NCBI GenBank assembly: GCA_022701925.1
Contig: JAKONM010000322.1
Span: 1 to 8,044, forward strand
DNA from: Microbacteriaceae bacterium
GTDB taxonomy: Bacteria > Actinomycetota > Actinomycetes > Actinomycetales > Microbacteriaceae
Reading direction: 5' to 3'
DNA length: 8,044 bases
Part shown: positions 1 through 4,933 of the stretch, in pieces
Layout: every line of letters starts with the position of its first letter
Position numbering within the stretch: the stretch's first letter is position 1
Made by a program: the position numbers and the translations under genes
Notes under the pieces: generated by a model
What the model saw: the letters and a program-made list of their open reading frames with translations, nothing else
The model's database searches: none
Told to the model about the DNA's origin: nothing

Positions 1-874
1 GTTCGGGTTCCGCCACATCGACGACTTCAACCGGGCGATCGCGAACGGTGAGATCCGGCTGCCGGCGGACAGCAAGCGCAAGCTGGCGCCCTACCCCTAC
101 CTGCTGGTCGTGGTGGACGAGCTGGCCGACCTGATGATGGTCGCGCCGCGCGACGTCGAGGACTCGATCGTCCGCATCACCCAGCTGGCCCGCGCCTCCG
201 GCATCCACCTGGTGCTCGCCACCCAGCGCCCGTCGGTCGACGTGGTGACCGGTCTGATCAAGGCCAACGTGCCGAGCCGCCTTGCCTTCGCCGTGTCGTC
301 CTCCACGGACAGCCGCGTGATCCTGGACCAGGTCGGCGCGGACAAGCTGCTGGGCCAGGGCGACGGGCTGTTCCTGCCGATGGGCGCGGCGAAGCCGATG
401 CGCATCCAGGGCGCCTGGGTCGACGAGGCCGAGATCGCCCGGGTCGTGGAGCACGTCAAGAACCAGGCGCGCCCCGACTACCGAGAGGACATGGTCGAGC
501 AGGCGCCGGCCAAGGAGATCGACGGCGACATCGGCGACGACCTCGAGCTGCTGCTGGCCGCCGTGGAGCAGGTCGTCACCACCCAGCTCGGCTCGACGTC
601 GATGCTGCAGCGCAAGCTGCGCGTCGGGTTCGCGAAGGCGGGGCGCCTGATGGACATGATGGAGTCGCGGAAGATCGTCGGCCCGTCCGAGGGGTCGAAG
701 GCCCGCGACGTGCTGGTCGCGCCCGACGACCTCGCCGAGACGCTCGCCGGCATCCGCGGCATGCCGGCCAACGGCGCCTCCTCCGCGGGCGGCAAGGTCG
801 CGCTCGACTACTTCGACGAGCCGGACGAGGGCGAGGACTCCGAGGACGCCTGGAGCCTCACCGACCGCGCCTGA
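1..874 (+). CDS. ftsK: DNA translocase FtsK, C-terminal part (5' truncated by window)
   Basis: C-terminal 290 residues of the septal DNA pump that moves chromosomes through the closing septum and activates XerCD dimer resolution; the first complete codon starts at base 2. Seen: the second half of the RecA-like motor, with Walker B as LLVVVDELAD (D39/E40 of the visible part), then ATQRPSVDVVTGLIKANVPSR and LDQVGADKLLGQGDGLF, all hallmarks of the FtsK/SpoIIIE motor. After a linker comes the winged-helix gamma domain (QRKLRVGFAKAGRLMDMMESRKIVGP), which in the family reads polar KOPS/SRS sequences. The tail is short and acidic (DEPDEGEDSEDAW). The N-terminal membrane segments and Walker A lie upstream of the window. 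A strong hairpin follows 28 nt after the stop, so the transcript probably ends there. Identification is secure; SpoIIIE and FtsK cannot be told apart without the N-terminus, but actinobacterial context favours FtsK. Confidence 0.96.
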   Translation, partial: FGFRHIDDFNRAIANGEIRLPADSKRKLAPYPYLLVVVDELADLMMVAPRDVEDSIVRITQLARASGIHLVLATQRPSVDVVTGLIKANVPSRLAFAVSSSTDSRVILDQVGADKLLGQGDGLFLPMGAAKPMRIQGAWVDEAEIARVVEHVKNQARPDYREDMVEQAPAKEIDGDIGDDLELLLAAVEQVVTTQLGSTSMLQRKLRVGFAKAGRLMDMMESRKIVGPSEGSKARDVLVAPDDLAETLAGIRGMPANGASSAGGKVALDYFDEPDEGEDSEDAWSLTDRA

Positions 875-902
875 TCGCGTCGGCGCCCGGGCTCGTCCGG
901 CG

Positions 903-929
903 GGCGGCGCTCCGGACCGGGGCGCCGCC
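903..929 (+). terminator. GC-rich hairpin after ftsK, candidate terminator
   Basis: Arms GGCGGCGCTCC (903-913) and GGGGCGCCGCC (919-929) form an 11-bp stem with one G-U pair and a 5-nt loop (GGACC). It starts 28 nt after the ftsK stop and ends 12 nt before the pgsA -10 box. No T-tract follows, so it would be an actinobacterial-type stem-only terminator. Its function is inferred. Confidence 0.45.
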
Positions 930-941
930 GGGACCCGGCGA

Positions 942-954
942 TACCCTGGCGCCA
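942..954 (+). promoter_or_regulatory. -10 element for a leaderless pgsA transcript
   Basis: TACCCT at 942-947 fits the actinobacterial TANNNT -10 box and lies exactly 6 nt before the ATG at 954, which puts transcription start at or next to the start codon. There is no purine-rich Shine-Dalgarno before the ATG. Both facts fit a leaderless mRNA. No convincing -35 is visible. Confidence 0.5.
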
Positions 955-1571
955 TGAGCGCGCAGGGGACCGGACGGCCGCGGATGCTGCGCGCCGGGGA
1001 CGGGCCGGTCAGCCCGTGGAGCGTTCCGAACCTGATCTCGATCGTCCGCATCCTGGCGGTGCCGGTCTTCGCCGCCGTGTTCCTGGCGGCGCCGCAGGAC
1101 CCCGGGGTGCGCTGGGCGGCGACGGCGATCTTCGTGGTGGCGATCGCCACGGACGGCCTGGACGGCCACCTGGCCCGCAGCCGCAACCTGATCACCGACC
1201 TGGGCAAGATCCTCGACCCGATCGCCGACAAGGCCCTCACCGGCGCCGCGCTGGTCGTGCTGTCCGCGGTCGGCGAGCTGCCGTGGTGGGTGACCGCCCT
1301 GATCCTGCTGCGGGAGGTCGGCATCACGGTCTACCGGTTCGCGGTGCTGTCGAAGCGGGTGATCCCCGCCTCGAAGGGCGGCAAGGTCAAGACGGTGCTG
1401 CAGTCCGTCGCCATCGGGCTGGCGCTGGCGCCGCTGCCGGCTCTGCTGGGACCGTGGATGAACGGGGTGAACACCGTGTTCATGGCGGCCGCGTTCGTCG
1501 TCACGATCGTCACCGGGGTGCAGTACCTGGTCGACGACCGGCGCCTGAACGCCGCCCCCGGACGTCCGTGA
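954..1571 (+). CDS. pgsA: CDP-alcohol phosphatidyltransferase (PgsA-type phosphatidylglycerophosphate synthase)
   Basis: Integral membrane enzyme of phospholipid synthesis. The family transfers a phosphatidyl group from CDP-diacylglycerol to an alcohol, here most likely glycerol-3-phosphate to give phosphatidylglycerophosphate. Seen: the complete signature D(x2)DG(x2)AR(x8)G(x3)D(x3)D as D67, D70-G71, A74-R75, G84, D88 and D92, whose aspartates bind metal and catalyse. Hydrophobic segments lie near 28-46, 53-67, 93-108, 110-125, 146-165 and 170-190. The 205-residue length is normal. NLISIVRILAVPVF near the N-terminus is typical of PgsA rather than of phosphatidylinositol phosphate synthases. 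The ATG at 954 is chosen because a -10 box precedes it by 6 nt and the reading frame fits the family start. It overlaps the next gene by 4 nt (GTGA), implying co-translation. The exact acceptor alcohol is inferred. Confidence 0.93.
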   Translation: MSAQGTGRPRMLRAGDGPVSPWSVPNLISIVRILAVPVFAAVFLAAPQDPGVRWAATAIFVVAIATDGLDGHLARSRNLITDLGKILDPIADKALTGAALVVLSAVGELPWWVTALILLREVGITVYRFAVLSKRVIPASKGGKVKTVLQSVAIGLALAPLPALLGPWMNGVNTVFMAAAFVVTIVTGVQYLVDDRRLNAAPGRP

Positions 1572-2050
1572 CCGCGGAGCGGGTGCTCGCGCTGCTGGGC
1601 GAGCGCGGGCTCTCCCTGGCGGTCGCGGAGTCGCTGACCGGCGGACTGCTGGTCGACGCCTTCGTGCGGGTGCCGGGCGCCTCCGCCGTGCTGCGCGGGG
1701 GCCTCGTCGCCTATGAGACCGCTCTGAAATCGGAGCTGCTGGACGTCGATGCGGGGCTGCTGCGGGCGCACGGCCCGGTGCACCCCGAGGTCGCGCGGCA
1801 GATGGCGGACGGCGTCCGGCGCCGGCTCGCGGTCGCCGGGGCGCCCGCCGACTGCGGGCTCGCCACCACCGGGGTGGCCGGTCCCGGGCCGCAGGGCGGC
1901 AGGCCCGCGGGCACCGTGCACGTCGGGATCGCCCTGCCCGGGCGGCTCCACGTCGTCAGCGCGAGGCTGGGCGGCGACCGGGCCGCCGTGCGCACCGGCA
2001 CGGCGCGCCTGGCCGTCGAGGCACTGCTCGACGCGCTCGCGCAGGAATAG
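1568..2050 (+). CDS. cinA: CinA C-terminal domain / PncC-type nicotinamide-nucleotide amidase
   Basis: 160-residue stand-alone CinA C-terminal domain. Family members (PncC) deamidate nicotinamide mononucleotide to nicotinate mononucleotide, recycling the NMN released by NAD-dependent DNA ligase, in the cytoplasm. Seen: AESLTGGLLVDAF (residues 20-32), matching the conserved ESxTGG block that contains the catalytic serine; RGGLVAYETALK (43-54) with the conserved Tyr and Lys; a TTGVAGPGPQGG glycine-rich loop; and GTVHVGIA. The N-terminal MoCF-like/COG1058 domain of full-length CinA is absent, as is common when the gene follows pgsA. The GTG at 1568 overlaps the pgsA stop (GTGA) and lacks a clear Shine-Dalgarno, so translation is probably coupled to pgsA. 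Despite the historical competence-induced name, nothing here points to competence. Confidence 0.9.
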   Translation: MTAERVLALLGERGLSLAVAESLTGGLLVDAFVRVPGASAVLRGGLVAYETALKSELLDVDAGLLRAHGPVHPEVARQMADGVRRRLAVAGAPADCGLATTGVAGPGPQGGRPAGTVHVGIALPGRLHVVSARLGGDRAAVRTGTARLAVEALLDALAQE

Positions 2051-2069
2051 GGCAGGTTTCGATCCCGTT
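2044..2069 (+). promoter_or_regulatory. SigR/SigH-type promoter for clgR
   Basis: GGAATA at 2044-2049 and CGTT at 2066-2069 are separated by 16 nt. This is an exact fit to the GGAATA-N16/17-CGTT (equivalently GGAAT-N18-GTT) promoter of the thiol-stress/heat sigma factors SigH (mycobacteria, corynebacteria) and SigR (Streptomyces). It overlaps the cinA stop codon and would give a leader of about 125 nt before clgR. clgR belongs to the SigH/SigR regulon in those genera. Confidence 0.65.
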
Positions 2070-2134
2070 ACGTCCAGCACGGTTCGGCTCGGGCGGGGCC
2101 GGTCGGCCCTACCGTGGCTGTGAAGATCGACGGG

Positions 2135-2140
2135 TATGGT
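2135..2140 (+). promoter_or_regulatory. possible second clgR promoter, -10 box
   Basis: TATGGT fits TANNNT and directly abuts the palindrome that starts at 2141. No recognisable -35 lies 16-19 nt upstream. Weak call, supported mainly by its position. Confidence 0.25.
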
Positions 2141-2160
2141 GTCGCTCCGCTCGGAGCGAC
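2141..2160 (+). promoter_or_regulatory. perfect 20-bp palindrome in the clgR leader, candidate ClgR operator
   Basis: GTCGCTCCGCTCGGAGCGAC has 9-nt arms that are exact reverse complements around a central CT. Inside it, CGCTCGGAGCG (2148-2158) matches 10 of 11 positions of the core I recall for the corynebacterial ClgR box (CGCYNANRGCG). ClgR is known to regulate its own gene in some actinobacteria, so this may be an autoregulatory operator. As RNA it could also fold into an 8-bp hairpin with a GCTC loop. Confidence 0.45.
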
Positions 2161-2202
2161 GGGGTCAGCACTGCGAGGTGCGCTGAAGAGGAGGAGGGGG
2201 AG

Positions 2203-2538
2203 ATGGTTCTCGTTCGACAGGAGCTCGGCGACGTGCTGCGGGACTTCAGGCTGCAGAAGGGCCGCACCCTCCGCCAGGTGGCGAGCAAGGCGTCCGTGGC
2301 GCTCGGCTACCTCTCCGAGGTGGAGCGCGGGCAGAAGGAGGCGTCCAGCGAGATCCTCGCCTCGGTCGCCGACGCCCTCGACACCCCGGTGTCCGTGATC
2401 ATGCGCGAGGTCGGCGACCGGCTCGCGGTCATCGAGGGGCTCGACGTGCCCGACGCGCTGCCCGCCGACTTCACCGAGCGGTTCGGCCGCGGCGGCTCCG
2501 CGGGCGGCACGCGCCGGTCCGATCTGGTCGCCCACTGA
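2203..2538 (+). CDS. clgR: ClgR-family XRE transcriptional regulator of Clp protease and stress genes
   Basis: 111-residue DNA-binding regulator. In actinobacteria ClgR activates clpP1P2, clpC and other proteolysis, stress and repair genes. Seen: MVLVRQELGDVLRDFRLQKG followed by a Cro/C1 helix-turn-helix at about residues 20-62, with RTLRQVASKASVALGYLSEVERGQKEASSE, close to the known ClgR signature. A short variable C-terminal tail ends SDLVAH. The ATG at 2203 is preceded by a strong purine run (AAGAGGAGGAGG, 2186-2197) about 5 nt away. The gene has its own control region with a SigR/SigH-type promoter and a palindrome, and is followed 16 nt later by the DUF3046 gene. Its place between cinA and recA is the conserved actinobacterial position. 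A mycobacterial homologue (ClpR) has also been reported to act at RecA-NDp promoters, one of which lies before recA here. Confidence 0.93.
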   Translation: MVLVRQELGDVLRDFRLQKGRTLRQVASKASVALGYLSEVERGQKEASSEILASVADALDTPVSVIMREVGDRLAVIEGLDVPDALPADFTERFGRGGSAGGTRRSDLVAH

Positions 2539-2554
2539 CCCCGGTCCCCGCCTC

Positions 2555-2779
2555 GTGAAGGTCAGCGAGTTCCGGCGCGCCGTCGACGACGAGTTCGGCG
2601 CCGCGCAGGGGCGCGTGCTGGTGCGCGACCTCGTGGTGGACGACCTCGGCGGGCGCACGGCCGAGGAGGCGGTCGCCGCCGGTGTGCCGGTGGGCGAGGT
2701 GTGGCTGGCCCTGTGCCGCGCCAACGACGTGCCGCCGGAGCGCCGGCACGGCAGGGGCAGGCCCGCGCCCGTCCGCTGA
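2555..2779 (+). CDS. DUF3046 family protein, function unknown
   Basis: 74-residue soluble protein found almost only in actinobacteria, usually just upstream of recA. Seen: MKVSEFRRAVDDEFGAAQGRVLVRDLVVDDLGGRTAEEAVAAGVPVGEVWLALCRANDVPPERR, which fits the family pattern (short N-terminal F/W-rich helix, a conserved RDLV..DLGGRT block, then a VW.A.C..NDVP helix). About ten residues beyond the usual end are basic and Pro/Arg-rich (HGRGRPAPVR). The GTG at 2555 lies 16 nt after the clgR stop with no good Shine-Dalgarno, so it probably depends on translation of clgR. No function is established for the family and none is proposed here; a link to recA or ClgR rests only on conserved neighbourhood. Confidence 0.85.
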   Translation: MKVSEFRRAVDDEFGAAQGRVLVRDLVVDDLGGRTAEEAVAAGVPVGEVWLALCRANDVPPERRHGRGRPAPVR

Positions 2780-2868
2780 TCCGTCGTCTGCGCCTGCCGG
2801 TCGCACGGCCCGTCAGGACGTGCGTCTCGAAGAGAACTCCACCGATGTAGTTCGTCCTCGGCGTGTCG

Positions 2869-2888
2869 GCTCGAACCCGTGTTCGAGC
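2869..2888 (+). promoter_or_regulatory. LexA/SOS box of recA
   Basis: GCTCGAACCCGTGTTCGAGC has perfect 8-nt arms around CCGT. The core TCGAAC-N4-GTTCGA (2871-2886) is the actinobacterial/Gram-positive LexA consensus. The half-site TCGAAC sits where a -35 would be, 17 nt before TACGCT (2894-2899), so bound LexA would block this promoter. Confidence 0.92.
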
Positions 2889-2893
2889 GCGCA

Positions 2894-2899
2894 TACGCT
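2894..2899 (+). promoter_or_regulatory. -10 box of the LexA-controlled recA promoter
   Basis: TACGCT fits TANNNT, with a 17-nt spacer from the LexA half-site TCGAAC acting as the -35 region. Transcription would start near 2906. Confidence 0.5.
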
Positions 2900-2955
2900 C
2901 CTCCCCAGGTGCTCCACCCGGCGGATCCGGTCGGGGACGCCCCCGGCGGCCGGTG

Positions 2956-2978
2956 CTGTCGGAGGCCCTCCATACAGT
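2956..2978 (+). promoter_or_regulatory. RecA-NDp (PafBC-type) LexA-independent recA promoter
   Basis: CTGTCGGAG (2956-2964), exactly 8 nt, then TACAGT (2973-2978). The known motif for mycobacterial LexA/RecA-independent damage promoters is TTGTCRGTG-N8-TANNNT. The upstream block matches 7 of 9 positions, and the spacing and -10 match fully. In mycobacteria such promoters are activated by PafBC. Confidence 0.65.
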
Positions 2979-3094
2979 CGGATCCAGACGGGCGGAAGTG
3001 CCGCCAGCCCTGTCGAACCGCATCGGGACGACAGCCGATGGGCAGCCGACGACGTCCGCGCGACCACGCGGACGCGACACGAGGAGACACGCGA

Positions 3095-4195
3095 ATGCCA
3101 TCCACCACCGACCGCGAGAAGGCCCTCGAGACCGCGCTCGCCCAGATCGACCGCCAGTTCGGCAAGGGCTCGGTCATGCGCCTCGGCAGCGACGAGCGGG
3201 CGCCCGTCGAGGTCATCCCGACCGGGTCGATCGCCCTGGACGTCGCGCTCGGAGTCGGCGGGCTGCCCCGCGGGCGCATCGTCGAGATCTACGGTCCGGA
3301 GTCCTCCGGCAAGACCACGCTGACCCTCCACGCCATCGCGAACGCGCAGCGGGCGGGCGGCATCGCCGCGTTCATCGACGCGGAGCACGCGCTCGACCCG
3401 GAGTACGCGAAGAAGCTCGGCGTCGACATCGACGCGATGCTGGTGTCGCAGCCCGACACCGGCGAGCAGGCCCTCGAGATCGCGGACATGCTGATCCGCT
3501 CCGGGTCGATCGACCTGATCGTCATCGACTCGGTCGCGGCGCTGGTGCCGAAGGCCGAGATCGAGGGCGAGATGGGCGACAGCCACGTCGGTCTGCAGGC
3601 CCGCCTCATGTCGCAGGCGCTGCGCAAGCTGACCGGCGGTCTGAACCAGACGAAGACCACGGCGATCTTCATCAACCAGCTGCGCGAGAAGATCGGGGTC
3701 TTCTTCGGCAGCCCGGAGACCACCGCGGGCGGCAAGGCGCTGAAGTTCTACGCGTCGGTGCGGCTGGACATCCGGCGCATCGAGACGCTGAAGGACGGCA
3801 CCGAGGCGGTCGGCAACCGCACCCGCGTGAAGGTCGTCAAGAACAAGATGGCGCCGCCCTTCAAGCAGGCCGAGTTCGACATCCTCTACGGCGTCGGCAT
3901 CTCCCGAGAGGGCAGCCTGATCGACTTCGGCGTGGAGCACGGCATCGTCAAGAAGTCCGGCGCCTGGTACACGTACGAGGGCGACCAGCTGGGCCAGGGC
4001 AAGGAGAAGGCCCGCGACTTCCTGCTGCGCAACACCGACGTCGCGAACGAGATCGAGCAGAAGATCCTGAAGAAGCTGGGGGTCGGCGCCTACAAGCAGC
4101 AGAAGCTGGACGAGGCTGCGGCAGCGGTCGCAGCGCCCCAGACGTCCGCGGAGCCGGTCGCGGCCCGCATGCAGGCGCGCAAGGTGGGAGCCTGA
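3095..4195 (+). CDS. recA: recombinase RecA
   Basis: 366-residue cytoplasmic recombinase that forms ATP-dependent filaments on single-stranded DNA, pairs homologous strands, and triggers LexA self-cleavage. Seen: an N-terminal polymerisation helix (DREKALETALAQIDRQFGKGSVMRLG), Walker A GPESSGKTT (67-75), Walker B LIVIDSVAAL, the DNA-binding loop region around GDSHVGLQARLMSQALRK, and NQLREKIGVFFGSPETTAGGKALKFYASVRLDIRR. The C-terminal tail is Ala/Gln-rich rather than strongly acidic as in E. coli. No intein interrupts it, unlike M. tuberculosis. The ATG at 3095 is chosen over upstream in-frame positions because GAGGAG lies 8 nt before it and the protein then starts as RecA proteins do. Controlled by a LexA box and a RecA-NDp-type promoter. 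recX follows after 4 nt. Confidence 0.98.
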   Translation: MPSTTDREKALETALAQIDRQFGKGSVMRLGSDERAPVEVIPTGSIALDVALGVGGLPRGRIVEIYGPESSGKTTLTLHAIANAQRAGGIAAFIDAEHALDPEYAKKLGVDIDAMLVSQPDTGEQALEIADMLIRSGSIDLIVIDSVAALVPKAEIEGEMGDSHVGLQARLMSQALRKLTGGLNQTKTTAIFINQLREKIGVFFGSPETTAGGKALKFYASVRLDIRRIETLKDGTEAVGNRTRVKVVKNKMAPPFKQAEFDILYGVGISREGSLIDFGVEHGIVKKSGAWYTYEGDQLGQGKEKARDFLLRNTDVANEIEQKILKKLGVGAYKQQKLDEAAAAVAAPQTSAEPVAARMQARKVGA

Positions 4196-4199
4196 CCGC

Positions 4200-4880
4200 G
4201 TGGGCGAGCTGCTGAGCTTCCCGGCGCGTCCGGATCCGGGCAGCGGCACCAGGGGGGCCGGGCGCGCACCGGCCCCCCTGCGCACCGCTGACGCCGAAGC
4301 GGCAGCGGTGCCCGCCGACGGGGCCGTCGCGGCGGAGCAGGAGGAGGCGCGCTGGGCGGTGCCGGGCGTCGACGAGCACACGACGCCGCAGCCTCCGGCG
4401 CCCGCGACCAGGGCGGCGCGACGGGCGGAGAACGTCGCCCTCGCGGCGCTGACCCGGCACGACACGACCGCGGGCGAGATCCGGGCGAAGCTCGTGGCGA
4501 AGGGCCTGGAGCCCGAGGAGGTCGAGCACGAGGTCGACCGGCTCGAGCGGTCCGGCCTCATCGACGATCGCGCCTTCGCCGTGCGGCAGCTCGAGCGGCT
4601 GCGGGAGCGGAAGGGCATGGGGGACTCCGCGATCCGGGCCGCGCTGCGCGGCCGGCTCGTGCCGCAGGACGTGGTCGACGCCGTCATGGCCGAGCAGGTC
4701 GAGGACGAGGACGTCGCGGAGCAGCGGCTGCAGGAGGTCGCGGACGACCGCGCCCGCCGGCTGGGGTCCCTGGCGCCGGACGTCGCGGAGCGCCGGCTGA
4801 TCGCCTACCTGATGCGGAGGGGCTTCAGCGGCTCCGCCGTCCGCACCGCGGCCCGCGCCGCGCTCGAGCGGGCGGACTGA
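4200..4880 (+). CDS. recX: regulatory protein RecX
   Basis: Modulator that binds the RecA filament groove and restrains RecA ATPase and strand exchange. Seen: the RecX core from about residue 77 to 226, built from three-helix repeats, with ALTRHDTTAGEIRAKLVAKGLEPEEVEHEVDRLERSGLIDDRAFA as the first and a C-terminal AYLMRRGFSGSAVRTAARAAL. The GTG at 4200 lies 4 nt after the recA stop behind AAGGTGGGAG (4181-4190), giving 226 residues, longer than the roughly 170-190 usual in the phylum. The first 70 or so residues are Ala/Pro/Gly-rich, and a long hairpin (4241-4290) lies in their DNA. An alternative GTG at 4359 (codon 54), 11 nt after AGGAGG (4342-4347), would give 173 residues, a normal RecX length. 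The family is sure, the start is not; GC at third positions in 4200-4358 stays high, which favours the long form. Confidence 0.9.
   Translation: MGELLSFPARPDPGSGTRGAGRAPAPLRTADAEAAAVPADGAVAAEQEEARWAVPGVDEHTTPQPPAPATRAARRAENVALAALTRHDTTAGEIRAKLVAKGLEPEEVEHEVDRLERSGLIDDRAFAVRQLERLRERKGMGDSAIRAALRGRLVPQDVVDAVMAEQVEDEDVAEQRLQEVADDRARRLGSLAPDVAERRLIAYLMRRGFSGSAVRTAARAALERAD
4241..4290 (+). promoter_or_regulatory. strong hairpin between recA and the RecX core, candidate attenuator/terminator
   Basis: Arms AGGGGGGCCGG (4251-4261) and CCGGCCCCCCT (4269-4279) are perfect complements around a 7-nt loop (GCGCGCA). C4250-G4280 adds a twelfth pair, and CAGCGG (4241-4246) with CCGCTG (4285-4290) adds an outer stem across a 3x4 internal loop. 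It begins 45 nt after the recA stop. In E. coli a partial terminator between recA and recX limits recX expression; the same role is inferred here. No T-tract follows. Confidence 0.5.
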
Positions 4881-4885
4881 CCCGC

Positions 4886-4904
4886 ACGTCGGGTGGACCG
4901 ACGT
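4886..4904 (+). terminator. small hairpin after recX, candidate terminator or operator
   Basis: ACGTCGG (4886-4892), loop GTGGA, CCGACGT (4898-4904): a perfect 7-bp stem starting 5 nt after the recX stop. No T-tract follows. It also covers the region where a -35 for the miaB promoter would be, so it might instead be a protein-binding site. Confidence 0.3.
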
Positions 4905-4920
4905 CGACCGAGGCGCTTCC

Positions 4921-4933
4921 TACACTGCTGACG
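4921..4933 (+). promoter_or_regulatory. -10 element for a leaderless miaB transcript
   Basis: TACACT at 4921-4926 fits TANNNT and lies exactly 6 nt before the GTG at 4933, with no Shine-Dalgarno between. This is the same arrangement as at pgsA. The -35 region is weak. Confidence 0.5.

Larger units (their letters stand above)
2780..3094 (+). promoter_or_regulatory. recA control region (315 nt without a gene)
   Basis: Contains in order: a short imperfect inverted repeat GAACT (2834-2838) / AGTTC (2849-2853) of unclear meaning; the LexA box at 2869-2888 on a first promoter with -10 TACGCT (2894-2899); a GC-rich stretch with a small CGGGG/CCCCG hairpin near 2933-2946; a LexA-independent RecA-NDp-type promoter (2956-2978); and the recA Shine-Dalgarno GAGGAG (3081-3086). 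The recA frame stays open upstream to about 2879, but that extension has no family similarity that I recognise. Confidence 0.7.

Noticed and set aside
1016..1567. Long + strand frame through pgsA that continues in frame into cinA
   Set aside because: Upstream of 1568 it is the wrong frame of pgsA and gives Arg/Gly/Pro-rich nonsense; the real CinA begins at the GTG overlapping the pgsA stop.
2096..2109. GGGCC-GGTC-GGCCC as a terminator between cinA and clgR
   Set aside because: Only five pairs, no T-tract, and it lies downstream of the clgR promoter, so it is more likely chance in GC-rich DNA.
2834..2853. GAACT-N10-AGTTC inverted repeat upstream of the recA LexA box as a second SOS box
   Set aside because: LexA boxes need a 4-nt spacer between GAAC and GTTC; the spacing here is wrong and the arms are only 5 nt.
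2879..3094. Upstream extension of the recA frame by 72 codons
   Set aside because: It would start inside the LexA box, upstream of the second promoter, and adds residues unlike any RecA. The ATG at 3095 has a good Shine-Dalgarno and gives a standard N-terminus.
3095..4195. Intein in recA, as found in some mycobacteria
   Set aside because: The frame is uninterrupted, of normal length, and continuous across the usual insertion region.
2863..4215. 450-codon + strand frame overlapping recA
   Set aside because: Out-of-frame shadow of recA, Arg/Gly/Pro-rich, with no motif.
2813..4687. 624-codon open frame on the - strand opposite recA and recX
   Set aside because: A shadow of recA/recX and of the recA control region; its composition is typical of an antisense GC frame and shows no motif.
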